From NCBI RefSeq assembly GCF_002355375.1, contig NZ_AP017312.1:3179001-3243000 (forward strand): DNA of 64,000 nucleotides, given 5' to 3'. Of this stretch, positions 34,939 through 44,788 are shown piece by piece. This DNA comes from Aneurinibacillus soli (GTDB lineage Bacteria; Bacillota; Bacilli; Aneurinibacillales; Aneurinibacillaceae). The translations under genes were made by a program, and so were the position numbers. Each line of letters begins with the position of its first letter. Position 1 is the stretch's first letter. The notes under the pieces were generated by a model. That model did no database searches. It was not told where the DNA came from and saw only the letters and a program-made list of their open reading frames with translations.

Positions 34939-35244
34939 TTAGAACCTAATTGTTTTTTTAGGCGGTTTATTGGGAACTTCTATTAGTCTTGCAACATTTT
35001 TACCTTTTTTGAACCTTACATTGTTAAGCCAATATACAAAAGCATCTGCGTTAAAACAAACTCCATAAAATTTATTTCCTTCTTCGTCTTCGTGGGCTAT
35101 TACCCAATAAGGATGATTGTTCTCCCTGTCATATAACCATTTATCAAAATCCCTTTGTAATTGACGAATATTTCTTCCTATTTTTGCGGGACAAATAATA
35201 TATTCTGTATCAGCTTCATAATTAAATTGAATTTTAATAATCAT
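34939..35244 (-). CDS. Hypothetical 101-residue protein carried by the IS1595-type element
   Basis: Starts at ATG 35244 with AAAGGAGAT. The sequence (IIKIQFNYEADTEYIICPAK, then FDKWLYDRENNHPYWVIAHE, then a basic tail ending KPPKKTIRF) is compact and charged, with no signal peptide or membrane segment. I do not recognise the family. It lies inside the element between the transposase remnant and the left end, in the same direction, so it is probably a passenger or accessory gene. Confidence 0.65.
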   Translation of the reverse strand: MIIKIQFNYEADTEYIICPAKIGRNIRQLQRDFDKWLYDRENNHPYWVIAHEDEEGNKFYGVCFNADAFVYWLNNVRFKKGKNVARLIEVPNKPPKKTIRF

Positions 35245-35260
35245 AGAACATCTCCTTTCT

Positions 35261-35729
35261 CTATATAGTGAATTTTGACAGACGGAGAGAGTTATATGTC
35301 TCCGTAGTATCAAATATAAATGATGTTACTAAAAACTCTTTGATGTTGTGCTTGGTACTTTCGTTGCTATGACTATCGACAAACAAAAACCAGGTTAGGT
35401 AATTATCGAGATATTTTGTAGCCACGCCTTTAGAGCTGTCTATCCACTGTTTCATCCAAGAATGAAGACCGTTTACATTTTGGATATGATACAAGTCTTT
35501 TACAACGTGTTTGCCACCATCTGATTTAATTCGGCAATGCTCCAATCCTTTTTCTTTTGCGTAAGTTTTGTAAGCTCTCCACGCTTTTGAGAGTTTCGCT
35601 CTGTTATGCCACGTTGTCCTTTTTGAGAGTATAGAAAATAGGTCTCGTCAATTTCAACGATACCTTCAAATTTTTCAAAATCCATTTGTTTTAGTGCGTT
35701 TAGCAACTTGTGTCTCCAATTACAGAGCC
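35261..35729 (-). pseudogene. IS1595-family transposase remnant
   Basis: The fragment begins right at the element end with WRHKLLNALKQMDFEKFEGI and VEIDETYFLYSQKG, the start of the DDE-type (ISXO2-like) catalytic domain with its first aspartate. After about 30 more residues the frame shifts, and the homologous sequence resumes with GLEHCRIKSDGGKHVVKDLY and NVNGLHSWMKQW to the end. About 100 N-terminal residues and a central segment are missing. It cannot be an active transposase. Confidence 0.85.
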
Positions 35730-35808
35730 AAAAATTAAAAAGCGGCCTTTCAAAAAGCCAGTCACGATCGGGCAAATCTATTCTGGCGTTGAGTTGGTTT
35801 TTGTAAAC

Positions 35809-36057
35809 CGAAACGTTGTGCGGGGAGAGGGAGAAGGGAGAAGGGAAGAGCAAGAGAGCGCCTGTACGCGCCGACCCAGCGGAGGGAGAACGGCGAACGG
35901 GCCTTTGCCCGCAACGCTTCGGTGAATCAACATCGTGGGCCTTTCTTTGCGGGCGAGTTCGCCGGGCTCTCGGAGTGGACAGCCGCCGCTTCCCTGCAAG
36001 CGTACCTAAGCGAACGGCTCTTCCCTTCTCCCTCTCCCTTCCCCCACACATTGTCGA
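35809..36057 (-). repeat. Long-palindrome repeat, subfamily B, copy R7
   Basis: CGAAACGTTGTGCGGGGAG at the left, CACACATTGTCG at the right. Arms GGGAGAAGGGAGAAGGGAAG and CTTCCCTTCTCCCTCTCCC remain complementary though different from subfamily A. It is the right half of the composite unit that starts with R6. Confidence 0.85.
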
Positions 36058-36065
36058 TCCCACAA

Positions 36066-36112
36066 AAAACTGCCCCGTTACGCTATGTTCTGGCTTTGGG
36101 ACAGCTTCTATC
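36066..36112. repeat. GCTGTCCC-type hairpin closing composite repeat R6-R7
   Basis: AACTGCCCCGTTACGCTATG pairs imperfectly with TGGCTTTGGGACAGCTT; homologous to hairpins at 21011 and 42704. Confidence 0.6.
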
Positions 36113-36164
36113 ATCAGAGCCTTGCATTTCCATACTGAAGCTTGTTGCTGACAGGTCATGCGGG

Positions 36165-36962
36165 CTACAGTAACTCCCCACGCATAACCGTTACCGCCTG
36201 CCCCCCAAGCAGCACACGCTCACCACGCACATGTACCCGAACAAATCCACCTCGCGCAGATGCCTGATAACCAATCAGATCATCTTTGCCGAGCTTCTCC
36301 CGCCAGTATGTACCGAGCAAACAATGGGCCGACCCTGTTACCGGATCTTCTTCAATCCCAATAAGCGGGAAAAAGGCACGGGAGACAAAATCATACGAGC
36401 TTCCTTCCGCTGCATGGCTCGTCACAATGACACCGCGTTGGGACACCGGAAGAGTACACAGCTTCTTCATATCCGGGCGACATTCCCGAACACTCTCGTC
36501 CCTATCGGTTTCCACCAAAACATCGAATCCGCCCAGGCTGACGTGCTGTATAGGTATACGGAGTGCCTCTTTCAGTTCCGGGATTTCGGTAACTGTTTTT
36601 CCATAATCAGCCGGAAAATCAAGCTCGATCCACTCTCCATCACGACTTGCAGTCAAAAGCCCGCTACGCGTGAAAAAAGAAATTGAATTTGTCCGTCCGA
36701 CATGCCCCGCTTCCCATAACACGTGAGCAGCTGCGAGTGTGGCATGCCCACACAAGTCGACTTCTTCCACCGGCGTGAACCACCGCAGCCGATATCCGTC
36801 TTCCGTATGCTGGACAAAAGCAGTTTCAGACAGATTCATCTCACGTGCTACTTGCTGCATCCAGCGCTCATCACGCGATTCCTCCAGCACACATACTGCA
36901 GCGGGGTTTCCTTTGAACTTCTCTGCTGTAAATGAATCAACCACTACTACACTCTGTTTCAA
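36165..36962 (-). CDS. PhzF-family isomerase-like protein
   Basis: About 265 residues of the PhzF/diaminopimelate-epimerase fold. The N-terminal VDSFTAEKFKGNPAAVCVLEE (given in part) and FVQHTEDGYRLRWFTPVEEVDLCGHATLAA blocks are characteristic (E in NLSETAFV is the catalytic candidate), and EEDPVTGSAHCLLG closes the active site. Substrates of most family members are unknown. TTG 36962 gives the usual N-terminus with GGGGGAG upstream; a GTG two codons earlier is possible. A single gene with no phenazine cluster nearby. Confidence 0.9.
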   Translation of the reverse strand: MKQSVVVVDSFTAEKFKGNPAAVCVLEESRDERWMQQVAREMNLSETAFVQHTEDGYRLRWFTPVEEVDLCGHATLAAAHVLWEAGHVGRTNSISFFTRSGLLTASRDGEWIELDFPADYGKTVTEIPELKEALRIPIQHVSLGGFDVLVETDRDESVRECRPDMKKLCTLPVSQRGVIVTSHAAEGSSYDFVSRAFFPLIGIEEDPVTGSAHCLLGTYWREKLGKDDLIGYQASARGGFVRVHVRGERVLLGGQAVTVMRGELL

Positions 36963-37069
36963 ACACACTCCCCCTTGTATCAGGCATACTAACTCTCTCT
37001 GACATAGTTTAACAAAATTCCATCACACTTTCCTCCTCTGTGAAAATTGTATCTCCTTCATTCTTTTAT

Positions 37070-38038
37070 CTACAAATGACAGGCCACAAAATGCCCGGAC
37101 TGTACTTCTCGCCATACCGGATTGACTGCTGCACACACCTCCATCACATGCGGACAACGCGTACGAAAATGACAACCACTCGGCGGATTCATCGGACTTG
37201 GTACATCGCCTGTAAGTACGATACGCTCCCGGCTACGCTCTACTCCCGGGTCCGGAATCGGGATCGCTGACAACAATGCCTGTGTGTAAGGATGGAGTGG
37301 ATTTGCATATAATTCTTCACTATCTGCCAGCTCCGCTAGCTTACCGAGATACATCACCGCTACCCGATCGCTAATATGTTTGACCATCGCCAAGTCATGC
37401 GCGATGAACAAATACGTCAGACCCATCTTTCGCTGCAATTCTTCGAGCAGATTAACGACCTGTGCCTGAATCGATACATCGAGTGCCGAAATCGGTTCAT
37501 CGCAGACAATGAACATTGGTTCCACGGCCAACGCCCGGGCAATCCCGACCCGCTGACGCTGTCCACCGGAGAATTCGTGAGGAAATCGACTGCTGTGTTC
37601 CGGCTTCAATCCGACAAGGCATAACAGCTCTTCGATGCGTTCCCCCCGCTTTGCTCCACTTGCGAGCCTATGCAGGTCAATCGCTTCCCCGATACTATCA
37701 CCGACTGTCATCCGGGGATTAAGCGAAGCATACGGGTCCTGAAAAATCATCTGCATGTCGCGACGCAACTTTTTCAGCTCTTTTGGACTCGCCTGATGCA
37801 CATTCTTACCTGCAAACCGCACCATACCTTCTGTTGCATCATACAGTCGTAAAATGGTTCGTCCCATCGTAGATTTGCCACAGCCGGACTCGCCGACTAC
37901 ACCGAGTGTTTCGCCACGTTTAATATCAAATGTTACATCACTGACCGCAGCAACGATCCCGCCGCCTGTATGAAAATGCTTTGTCAGATTACGTACTTCG
38001 AGCAGCGCAGCACCTTGGTTCTCTGCTGATATCATCAT
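37070..38038 (-). CDS. oppF: Oligopeptide/dipeptide ABC transporter ATP-binding protein (OppF-like)
   Basis: A 322-residue ATPase with Walker [13 protein letters not shown], signature [15 protein letters not shown] and Walker [15 protein letters not shown], plus the C-terminal oligopeptide-transporter cysteine motif ([15 protein letters not shown]). The start at 38038 has AGGAG at good spacing; an ATG two codons earlier overlaps the oppD stop. Last gene of oppABCDF. Confidence 0.93.
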   Translation of the reverse strand: MMISAENQGAALLEVRNLTKHFHTGGGIVAAVSDVTFDIKRGETLGVVGESGCGKSTMGRTILRLYDATEGMVRFAGKNVHQASPKELKKLRRDMQMIFQDPYASLNPRMTVGDSIGEAIDLHRLASGAKRGERIEELLCLVGLKPEHSSRFPHEFSGGQRQRVGIARALAVEPMFIVCDEPISALDVSIQAQVVNLLEELQRKMGLTYLFIAHDLAMVKHISDRVAVMYLGKLAELADSEELYANPLHPYTQALLSAIPIPDPGVERSRERIVLTGDVPSPMNPPSGCHFRTRCPHVMEVCAAVNPVWREVQSGHFVACHL

Positions 38039-38040
38039 GC

Positions 38041-39042
38041 TCATCCGCTCCTGTCTGTGCCGGTCTGCTGTGCTAACGGATGGTGCAGCCAGCAGGCCGT
38101 ATACTGATGATCTCCCTGATCTTCAAGCAACGGCTTATGCACACGGCACACTTCCATTGCATACGAACAGCGGGCAAAGAATGAACAGCCCACCGGCGGG
38201 TGTAGCAGATCAGGAGGTGTACCCATGATCGGATGCAACGAGTCATGCCGATTCATATTCAGGCGCGGCACAGACGCCAGGAGTCCGCTCGTATACGGAT
38301 GTTTCGACGTATAAAAAATTTGATCGACAGTGCCCATCTCCACGACTTCCCCAGCATACATTACGACGACACGGTCGCATATGTCCGCTACAACACCGAG
38401 GTCATGGGTAATAAGAATAATTGCCGTTCCAGTTTGCGCTTGCAATTTTTTCATCAACTCAAGAATTTGCGCCTGAATCGTCACATCAAGCGCGGTCGTC
38501 GGCTCATCCGCAAGTAACAGCTTTGGACGACAAGCGAGTGCAATTGCGATCATCGCACGCTGCCGCATTCCACCCGAGAATTCATGCGGATACTGCCGCA
38601 CACGCTCATCCGGCTGTGAAATACCTACCAGACGCAGTGCTTCAACAGCTCGTTCGTGCGCATCCCGGTGTGACAGTCCCTGATGCTTGACCAATCCTTC
38701 TACAATCTGATCCCCAACATGCATCGTCGGATTGAGCGATGTCATTGGGTCCTGAAAAATCATTCCGATGTCATTGCCCCGCACCTGTTGCATCGCCTTT
38801 TCCTCTTTTTGCAGCAGATCCTGGTCGTTAAACAAAATCTGCCCGTGCTTATAGTTAACTAGAGGCTCTGGCAGTAACTTCATGATGGACTGTGCTGTCA
38901 CACTCTTGCCGCAACCGGACTCACCGACAATCCCGATGGTTTCTCCTTTGCTGACCGTAAAGCTCACACCACGTACAGCCTGTACTTCCCCTGCATATGT
39001 ATGAAAAGAAACAGATAGATCACGCACCTCAAGCAGTGCCAT
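38041..39042 (-). CDS. oppD: Oligopeptide/dipeptide ABC transporter ATP-binding protein (OppD-like)
   Basis: A 333-residue ATPase with Walker [13 protein letters not shown], signature [15 protein letters not shown], Walker [15 protein letters not shown], and C-terminal cysteines in [15 protein letters not shown]. The start is ATG 39042 with AAAGGAGGA; a longer frame to 39129 only overlaps oppC. Works as a heterodimer with OppF. Confidence 0.93.
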   Translation of the reverse strand: MALLEVRDLSVSFHTYAGEVQAVRGVSFTVSKGETIGIVGESGCGKSVTAQSIMKLLPEPLVNYKHGQILFNDQDLLQKEEKAMQQVRGNDIGMIFQDPMTSLNPTMHVGDQIVEGLVKHQGLSHRDAHERAVEALRLVGISQPDERVRQYPHEFSGGMRQRAMIAIALACRPKLLLADEPTTALDVTIQAQILELMKKLQAQTGTAIILITHDLGVVADICDRVVVMYAGEVVEMGTVDQIFYTSKHPYTSGLLASVPRLNMNRHDSLHPIMGTPPDLLHPPVGCSFFARCSYAMEVCRVHKPLLEDQGDHQYTACWLHHPLAQQTGTDRSG

Positions 39043-39067
39043 AAGCGATCCTCCTTTGTCAGTCGGA

Positions 39068-40000
39068 CTATTTGCGCATTCTCGGATCAAGCGCATCACG
39101 CATTCCATCCCCAAGCACGTTAAAAGCAAACATCGTCAGCGAAATAAAAAATCCCGGGATAAACAATTGATACGCATGGCCAACGAGCAAACTGACAAGC
39201 GCATCGTTGGCCATCGTTCCCCAGCTTGCCTGCGGAGCCGGAATACCAAGACCGAGGAAGCTCAGTGTGGCCTCGGCAAAAATCGCCGCAGGAACCGTCA
39301 GCGTTACATTGACAAGAATCGGGCCCATCGTATTCGGAATGACATGCTTGCGCAAAATCCAACCCGTATCCGCACCAAGCACGCGGGCCGCCTGTACATA
39401 TTCCTGTTGTTTCAACTGGAGAACCTGCCCACGTACAAGACGGGCCATCGGAATCCAGCCCGTTAAGGTCATGGCAATAATAATCGTCCAGATGCCCGGT
39501 CCCATCACAACCATCAGAAGAATCACCATTAGCAAATACGGAACGCCGTACAGCACCTCGGCCATCCGCATCATCATATTATCGACACGCCCTCCCTTAA
39601 GTCCAGCAATGCCGCCATACAGCACCCCGAGCACGAAGTCAATGAGTGCCGCCATAATCCCGATAAATAGCGAGATGCGTGCTCCATACCAGATGCGGGT
39701 AAAAATATCACGCCCGGATGAATCTGTCCCGAACCAGTGCGCTTGGCCTGGATACATATTTTTCTCAGCAAAATTTTGCTTATCATACGTATAGCTACTT
39801 ACATACGGACCAATAAGCGCCATCACAAATAGCGTAATAATGACACCAAGACCTACCATCGCAAGTTTATTCCTTTGTAACCGACGCCACACATCCGCCC
39901 AGTAGGAGATCTGTGGACGATTGATTGCTTCTGCATCACAGAACCGATCCGCTACAGGCCGGAACATCTCGGCAGTCAGCTGCTTTCCTTGCTGCATCAT
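39068..40000 (-). CDS. oppC: Oligopeptide/dipeptide ABC transporter permease (OppC-like)
   Basis: A 310-residue permease: an N-terminal cytoplasmic stretch, a first membrane helix (AMVGLGVIITLFVMALIGPY), then five more, with the EAA-type loop YVQAARVLGADTGWILRKHV. The start overlaps the oppB stop by four bases (coupled), with GGGGAGAG upstream. Confidence 0.93.
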   Translation of the reverse strand: MMQQGKQLTAEMFRPVADRFCDAEAINRPQISYWADVWRRLQRNKLAMVGLGVIITLFVMALIGPYVSSYTYDKQNFAEKNMYPGQAHWFGTDSSGRDIFTRIWYGARISLFIGIMAALIDFVLGVLYGGIAGLKGGRVDNMMMRMAEVLYGVPYLLMVILLMVVMGPGIWTIIIAMTLTGWIPMARLVRGQVLQLKQQEYVQAARVLGADTGWILRKHVIPNTMGPILVNVTLTVPAAIFAEATLSFLGLGIPAPQASWGTMANDALVSLLVGHAYQLFIPGFFISLTMFAFNVLGDGMRDALDPRMRK

Positions 40001-40926
40001 TTACTCTCCCCTGTCACCGTAATGCGTGGGTCAATCCACGTATAAGCAAGATCGACAAGTAAAACCAAGAAAATCAAAATCGCACTGTAAAAAACCGTTG
40101 ATCCGAGAATGACAGGATAATCGCGGTTAAAGATCCCCTTCACAAACATCTCCCCCATCCCGGGAATCCCAAAAATATGTTCAATCACAAAACTGCCCGT
40201 AATGAGATTTGCCGCAATGACACCGAGCATCGTTACGACGGGCAGAATCGCATTACGAATCGTATGCTTCATAATAATGATCGTTTGCGCAAGCCCTTTC
40301 GCTTTAGCTGTCTTTATGTAGTCCTGTCTGAGCACTTCAAGCATGCTTGACCGCATCAGGCGGGCAATAAATGCCATAGGCATCAGCGCAAGAGCGACAG
40401 ACGGTAGAATCGTATGCTGCCATGTCCCCCATGTGGCTGGAGGAAGCCCCCCCCACTCCACAGCTACGTACTGAATCAAGACCGTAGCAAGAATAAAGTT
40501 TGGTATAGACATACCGATAATGGCCAAAATCATAGATACATAATCCGGCCAGCGATTATGATATAGCGCAGCAATGACTCCAAACATAATCCCAAACGTC
40601 ACACCAATCACGAGCGCCTGCAAGCCAAGGTGCAACGATACCGGGAATCCGTCTCGTATGTAATCATTCACTGTAATACTATCCGACTTCAAAGACGGGC
40701 CAAAATCAAACGTTAGCAGCGCTCGCAAATATTCGACATACTGCACCACAACCGGACGGTCAAGATGATAGTATGCTTTTATATTTTCGTATACACCGGG
40801 TGGCATTTTCCCTTCCGATGAGAACGGATCACCTGGAACAAGACGCATCAGCGTAAACGTAACCGTAATCACGACCCACAATGTTAAGAGGGCCCATCCG
40901 AGACGCTGTAGCGTATACCGTACCAT
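39997..40926 (-). CDS. oppB: Oligopeptide/dipeptide ABC transporter permease (OppB-like)
   Basis: A 309-residue permease beginning with the family-typical RYTLQRLGWALLTLWVVITV helix and containing the loop DYIKTAKAKGLAQTIIIMKH. Forms the channel with OppC. AAAGGAG precedes the ATG. Confidence 0.93.
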   Translation of the reverse strand: MVRYTLQRLGWALLTLWVVITVTFTLMRLVPGDPFSSEGKMPPGVYENIKAYYHLDRPVVVQYVEYLRALLTFDFGPSLKSDSITVNDYIRDGFPVSLHLGLQALVIGVTFGIMFGVIAALYHNRWPDYVSMILAIIGMSIPNFILATVLIQYVAVEWGGLPPATWGTWQHTILPSVALALMPMAFIARLMRSSMLEVLRQDYIKTAKAKGLAQTIIIMKHTIRNAILPVVTMLGVIAANLITGSFVIEHIFGIPGMGEMFVKGIFNRDYPVILGSTVFYSAILIFLVLLVDLAYTWIDPRITVTGESK

Positions 40927-40946
40927 TTGTAAGCACTCCTTTATGG

Positions 40947-42599
40947 TTACTTAATATCTGCGTAATTCAGTATTGGATACTCATCTGCTGGCGTATACAC
41001 ACCGACGACATTCTCTTTTACTGCATATGGTTTGGTATAGAAGTAGATCGGCATAATCGGCATGTCTTTCATAAGAATCGCTTCGGCATCATGCATCACC
41101 TTCATACGAATCGCTGGATCGCTCGACTGTTTGGCTGTATTTATTTTCGCGTCGTACTGTTTGTTTTTCCACCCCGTGTCATTTTGTGTGCTTATGCTCG
41201 TAAACATGTCCAGAAACGTCATCGGATCGCTAAAATCCGCTACCCAGCCAGAACGGGCTACACTGTAGTCCAACTTATGCTCACGGTCAATCTTCACTTT
41301 GAACTCTGTGTTTTCAAGTCCTACATCGATCCCGAGATTTTGTTTCCACATGCCCGCAATGGCTTCAGCAATTCGCTTATGCAAATCAAGCGTATTGTAC
41401 ATAATGTTGAACGTCGGCATGCTTGTTAGTCCTTCTTCCCTCAGGCCTTCCGCTAGCAATCTCTTCGCCTGTTCTACATGTTCTGTGAAATAGTCGCCGC
41501 CTACTGTGCGAAAATCATCTTTGCCGTTCGCATCACGTGCTCCTTCTGCCACTAAGGCGTATGCTGGCTTCTGTCCACCCTGGGCAATGTGCTCCGTAAT
41601 TATGGTACGGTCAATCGCCATAGCAAGAGCGGTGCGAATTTTTGCATTGGTAAACGGCTTTTTCGTCGTATTGAAACGATAAAAGTACGTGCTGAATTCC
41701 GGCGCAATTTTAAAGTCTTTTGCCTTCTGACTCTTCAACTGCCCCACCACATCACCCGGCAGCGGAAATGCGAGATCAAGCTTGCCCGCACGGTACATCT
41801 GCCATGCTGTATTCTCCCCTTCTACCATCGCCCAGTTAATACCTGCGAGCTTGATTTTGTCTTTCTCAAAGTAGCTTTCGTTTTTCACCATTTTCAAGTC
41901 TCGTTTATGCTTCCATTCCGTCAGCTTGAATGGACCATTCGATACGAATGTGGAAGCATCATTTGCCCATTTTGGGTTACTTTCCTGCACGTTCTTGTCT
42001 ATCGGATAATACGTATAGAAAGAAACAAGCTGATCAAAATAAGGGGTCGGGTTAACAAGTTTGACTTCCAGCGTCTTCTCATCAAGCGCTTTTACCGCTA
42101 CTTTGTCCGCAAGCGCTTTCATCTTTGCCGGATCTTTTTCTCTGGATTCGTTATACACCTGCGCACCCTCGATGTAATATAGCTGGTATGCATAATCAGA
42201 AGCCGTAGCCGGATTCAGTACGTGCTTCCAGGCAAACTCGAAGTCCTGCGCGGTAACCGGATCACCATTCGACCATTGTTGCCCTACGCGAAGATGGAAT
42301 GTGTATGTTTTCTTATCCGAGCTAATATCCCACTTCTTAGCCGCCCCTGGAACGACTTTGCCGTCCGGGTCTTTCATCGTCAAGCCAACGAACAGATGGC
42401 GCAGCGGCCATGATTCATGTGTTCCCTGCGCTTTGGCCGGGTGGAGAGAACCCGGCTCTGAGGAGTTGTTCACGTTAAGAATGTTTGCGCTCGCATTTGT
42501 GTCGGAGCGATTGCCGTCACAGCCTGTCACAGCGAGTATAAGCATAAGCAAAACACTTGCGACTATGGCACATGATTTCTGCTGCATCTTCCTGATCAT
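40947..42599 (-). CDS. oppA: Peptide-binding lipoprotein (OppA-like)
   Basis: A 550-residue extracellular solute-binding protein of family 5. The signal peptide ends in the lipobox LAVTGC (C at about residue 27), followed by a serine/asparagine-rich linker and then ILNVNNSSEPGSLHPAKAQG, which is typical of OppA. The C-terminal region contains RSGWVADFSDPMTFLDMF, also typical. It captures peptides for OppBCDF. AGAGGAGG precedes the ATG. First gene of the operon. Confidence 0.93.
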   Translation of the reverse strand: MIRKMQQKSCAIVASVLLMLILAVTGCDGNRSDTNASANILNVNNSSEPGSLHPAKAQGTHESWPLRHLFVGLTMKDPDGKVVPGAAKKWDISSDKKTYTFHLRVGQQWSNGDPVTAQDFEFAWKHVLNPATASDYAYQLYYIEGAQVYNESREKDPAKMKALADKVAVKALDEKTLEVKLVNPTPYFDQLVSFYTYYPIDKNVQESNPKWANDASTFVSNGPFKLTEWKHKRDLKMVKNESYFEKDKIKLAGINWAMVEGENTAWQMYRAGKLDLAFPLPGDVVGQLKSQKAKDFKIAPEFSTYFYRFNTTKKPFTNAKIRTALAMAIDRTIITEHIAQGGQKPAYALVAEGARDANGKDDFRTVGGDYFTEHVEQAKRLLAEGLREEGLTSMPTFNIMYNTLDLHKRIAEAIAGMWKQNLGIDVGLENTEFKVKIDREHKLDYSVARSGWVADFSDPMTFLDMFTSISTQNDTGWKNKQYDAKINTAKQSSDPAIRMKVMHDAEAILMKDMPIMPIYFYTKPYAVKENVVGVYTPADEYPILNYADIK

Positions 42600-42678
42600 G
42601 CACCTCCTCTTTTTTATTCAGTATGTTACTAAAACATAATTTGTAGTTACGTATTTAATTTTTTTGTGATGATATGTA

Positions 42679-42694
42679 GACACACGTTGTCGAT
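42679..42694 (-). repeat. Remnant of a subfamily B palindrome end
   Basis: GACACACGTTGTCGAT matches the outer end of copies R4 and R7, followed as there by a GCTGTCCC hairpin. The body of the repeat is lost. Confidence 0.55.
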
Positions 42695-42703
42695 ATCACG
42701 AAA

Positions 42704-42752
42704 AAAGCTGTCCCGTTCGCCATGTTCTGGCTTTTGGGACAGCTTCTTGTTT
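42704..42752 (-). terminator. Terminator after the chemoreceptor gene, of the repeat-associated type
   Basis: On the minus strand AAGCTGTCCC pairs with GGGACAGCTT around the loop with CCAGAACATGG, then TTTTT. Same family as the hairpins bordering the composite repeats. Confidence 0.85.
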
Positions 42753-42759
42753 AAATGCA

Positions 42760-44346
42760 CTATACCTTAAATTTCGTCACCAACTGATTAAGCGCCTCGG
42801 ACATACGTGATAACTCATTTGCGGTTGATGCCGTCTCCTCTGTTCCAGCCGATGCTTCCTCCGTAACAGCCGCAATATTTTCTACTGCTTTTAGCACTTC
42901 AGACGCCTGTGCTGCCTGCTGTTCACTCGCCGCAGCAATTTCCGTAACGCGAGTTGATGCCTGATGAATGATTTCCATAATTTCTTCAAATGAATCGCCA
43001 GCCTGAGTAGCCTGTTTATTCCCAAACGTAACAGCCGCAACAGATTCATGCGTATTTTTTTGGATCGATTGAATTAAATTCGCAATCTCTTTTGTTGCCT
43101 TGCCGCTGCGTTCCGCCAATTTACGCACTTCATCGGCTACTACCGCAAAGCCTTTGCCCGCTTCCCCTGCTCGTGCTGCCTCAATCGCCGCATTTAATGC
43201 CAGAAGGTTTGTTTGTTCGGCAATTTCATCGATCATTTCAATAATTTCACCAATGGCAGTAGATTGATCGGATAATTCTTCCACTTTTTGTGCAATCATC
43301 CCCATTGCCTCAATGGAACTGCGAATGACCTTGCCACCTGTTTGGGCCATCTCAACTGCCTGTTCCGAGTTGGCAGCAGCCTGTTCGGCATTTTTCGCTA
43401 CCTGATTTACTGCATCAACAAACTGATTCATCATTTCATTCATGATCTCTGATGCTCCTGCCTGCTGCTGTGTGCCACTCGCAATTTCCTGCATACTGGC
43501 AGAAATTTGTTGGGAGCTTGCCGACAAATTCATCGAACTCGCGTTAATTTCTTTAATAATTTGCGCAAATCCTTTCATCATGGAATTGAAAGATGCAGAT
43601 AACAGTCCGATTTCATCACGTGCCTGGTTCGTGCTTTGTAAAGTTAAATCTCCTTTTTCAGCACGCAATGCCAAATCAAGCATTTCCCGAACAGGTCGCA
43701 CAATCATTCGGGAAATAAACAAGCCGAATAACACCGCAATAACCACAGCCGCAATGGTCAGACAAAAAATCATGATAGTAGCATTTTTTGCACCGGCTGT
43801 CATTTGTACGCTTGTATTGTCTGCCAGTTTATCGTTGTAAGCAGCCAGATTAATTAGTACCGTATTCACTTTATTAAGAGGTGGAAGTGCGTACGTGTTA
43901 AATGCATTGTACGCCCCGACTTTGTCACCTTTGTCAAGCAACACAAGTGCTTTTTCACGTTCCTGACGATACGTGGCTATCGCATCTTTCAACTCTTTCC
44001 ATTGATTCCTCTCCTCCTGTGTCATATTCGTTCCTTCAAAAACTTTTATATCCTGATCTACCTTTTGCACACGATCATTAAAATCAGCGACTAGCTTTTG
44101 TTCCTGAACCGGGTCCTTCGTCAACATTCTCGCATAAACAACGGCTTCCGTTGCACGTAAATGAGCACGCATATCATTCAGCACACGGACAGGAATCAAA
44201 TTATCACGATACATCTCATTTCCCTGTTGTTCCAGCTTCGTAAGATAATGATACGCAATATAGCCCACACCGGATAAAAATAGTGCCGCTACGATAATAA
44301 GGGTTAAAATTTTGTTTGCTACTTTCATGTTCTGAATCCATCCCAT
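42760..44346 (-). CDS. Methyl-accepting chemotaxis protein
   Basis: A 528-residue transmembrane receptor: an N-terminal helix near 8-30, an extracellular four-helix-bundle sensor (4HB_MCP type; [20 protein letters not shown]), a second helix near 185-210 ([20 protein letters not shown]), HAMP ([20 protein letters not shown]), and a signalling domain with the conserved hairpin tip [24 protein letters not shown] (read in parts). The ligand is unknown. ATG 44346 follows TAGGAG. It is adjacent to the oligopeptide importer, so peptide sensing is possible but unproven. Confidence 0.93.
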   Translation of the reverse strand: MGWIQNMKVANKILTLIIVAALFLSGVGYIAYHYLTKLEQQGNEMYRDNLIPVRVLNDMRAHLRATEAVVYARMLTKDPVQEQKLVADFNDRVQKVDQDIKVFEGTNMTQEERNQWKELKDAIATYRQEREKALVLLDKGDKVGAYNAFNTYALPPLNKVNTVLINLAAYNDKLADNTSVQMTAGAKNATIMIFCLTIAAVVIAVLFGLFISRMIVRPVREMLDLALRAEKGDLTLQSTNQARDEIGLLSASFNSMMKGFAQIIKEINASSMNLSASSQQISASMQEIASGTQQQAGASEIMNEMMNQFVDAVNQVAKNAEQAAANSEQAVEMAQTGGKVIRSSIEAMGMIAQKVEELSDQSTAIGEIIEMIDEIAEQTNLLALNAAIEAARAGEAGKGFAVVADEVRKLAERSGKATKEIANLIQSIQKNTHESVAAVTFGNKQATQAGDSFEEIMEIIHQASTRVTEIAAASEQQAAQASEVLKAVENIAAVTEEASAGTEETASTANELSRMSEALNQLVTKFKV

Positions 44347-44650
44347 GACACTCACTCCTAGATTATATATATTTTTAAATGGGTAACACCTCTAACATAA
44401 AATGAATTATAATGTATATTTTACAATATTATTATTAATTTACATATTAAAGAAAGTGAAAATAATCACAAAGGTTCTGTTGTTTGAATCGTTATGCCTA
44501 ATCATCACATGAATCTAATTACCCATTATAAAAGGCTCGACTGAACAAGACTGCTCGATCAAGGAGTTTTTCAGCTTTCATTCATAAAGAGGGGACAACA
44601 TTCAACGCTCCATGTATTATTAGGAAGGATGAAACATTTGGTTTCTTATT
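44347..44650. other. AT-rich intergenic region without recognised gene
   Basis: It separates the chemoreceptor gene from the divergent small membrane genes. No SigD-type chemotaxis promoter and no repeat copy were recognised by eye. Confidence 0.4.
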
Positions 44651-44788
44651 TTGAAAGAAAGTCAGTACGCTATCTTTTTCCGCCTAACCATTCTCGTATT
44701 TGCTACTTTGATTTTACTAACTATGATGCCGTGCTGGGTGGTTGTGATTGGAGCAATTGGAGCAAACGTTATGGAGGATATAACATGA
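44651..44788 (+). CDS. Possible 45-residue hydrophobic peptide, coupled to the next gene
   Basis: A TTG-started frame encodes a short peptide with a strongly hydrophobic stretch (FFRLTILVFATLILLTMM, then VVVIGAIGANV). Its TGA overlaps the ATG of the next gene (ATGA), the usual sign of coupling. There is no convincing ribosome site before the TTG, and a different frame is also open through this stretch, so the call is tentative. Confidence 0.3.
   Translation: MKESQYAIFFRLTILVFATLILLTMMPCWVVVIGAIGANVMEDIT

Larger units (their letters stand above)
34862..35729 (-). mobile_element. IS1595-type insertion sequence derivative, internally deleted, with intact ends
   Basis: 868 bp bounded by terminal inverted repeats GGCTCTGT (34862 onward, and in reverse complement ending at 35729). 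It is flanked on both sides by the same 8 bp AAAAATTA (34854-34861 and 35730-35737), the target-site duplication size known for IS1595. It contains fragments of an IS1595-type transposase and a small separate ORF. The insertion is in the A-rich spacer between palindrome copies R6 and R7, whose flanks continue the same repeat on both sides. Confidence 0.85.

Noticed and set aside
35500-36159. A 219-codon frame joining repeat sequence to transposase sequence
   Set aside because: It crosses the IS end and the target duplication; the first half is palindrome R7 and the last part is in the wrong frame for the transposase.
42660-42756. A possible promoter or small RNA between oppA and the chemoreceptor
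   Set aside because: The structured part is fully explained by a repeat end plus the chemoreceptor terminator.
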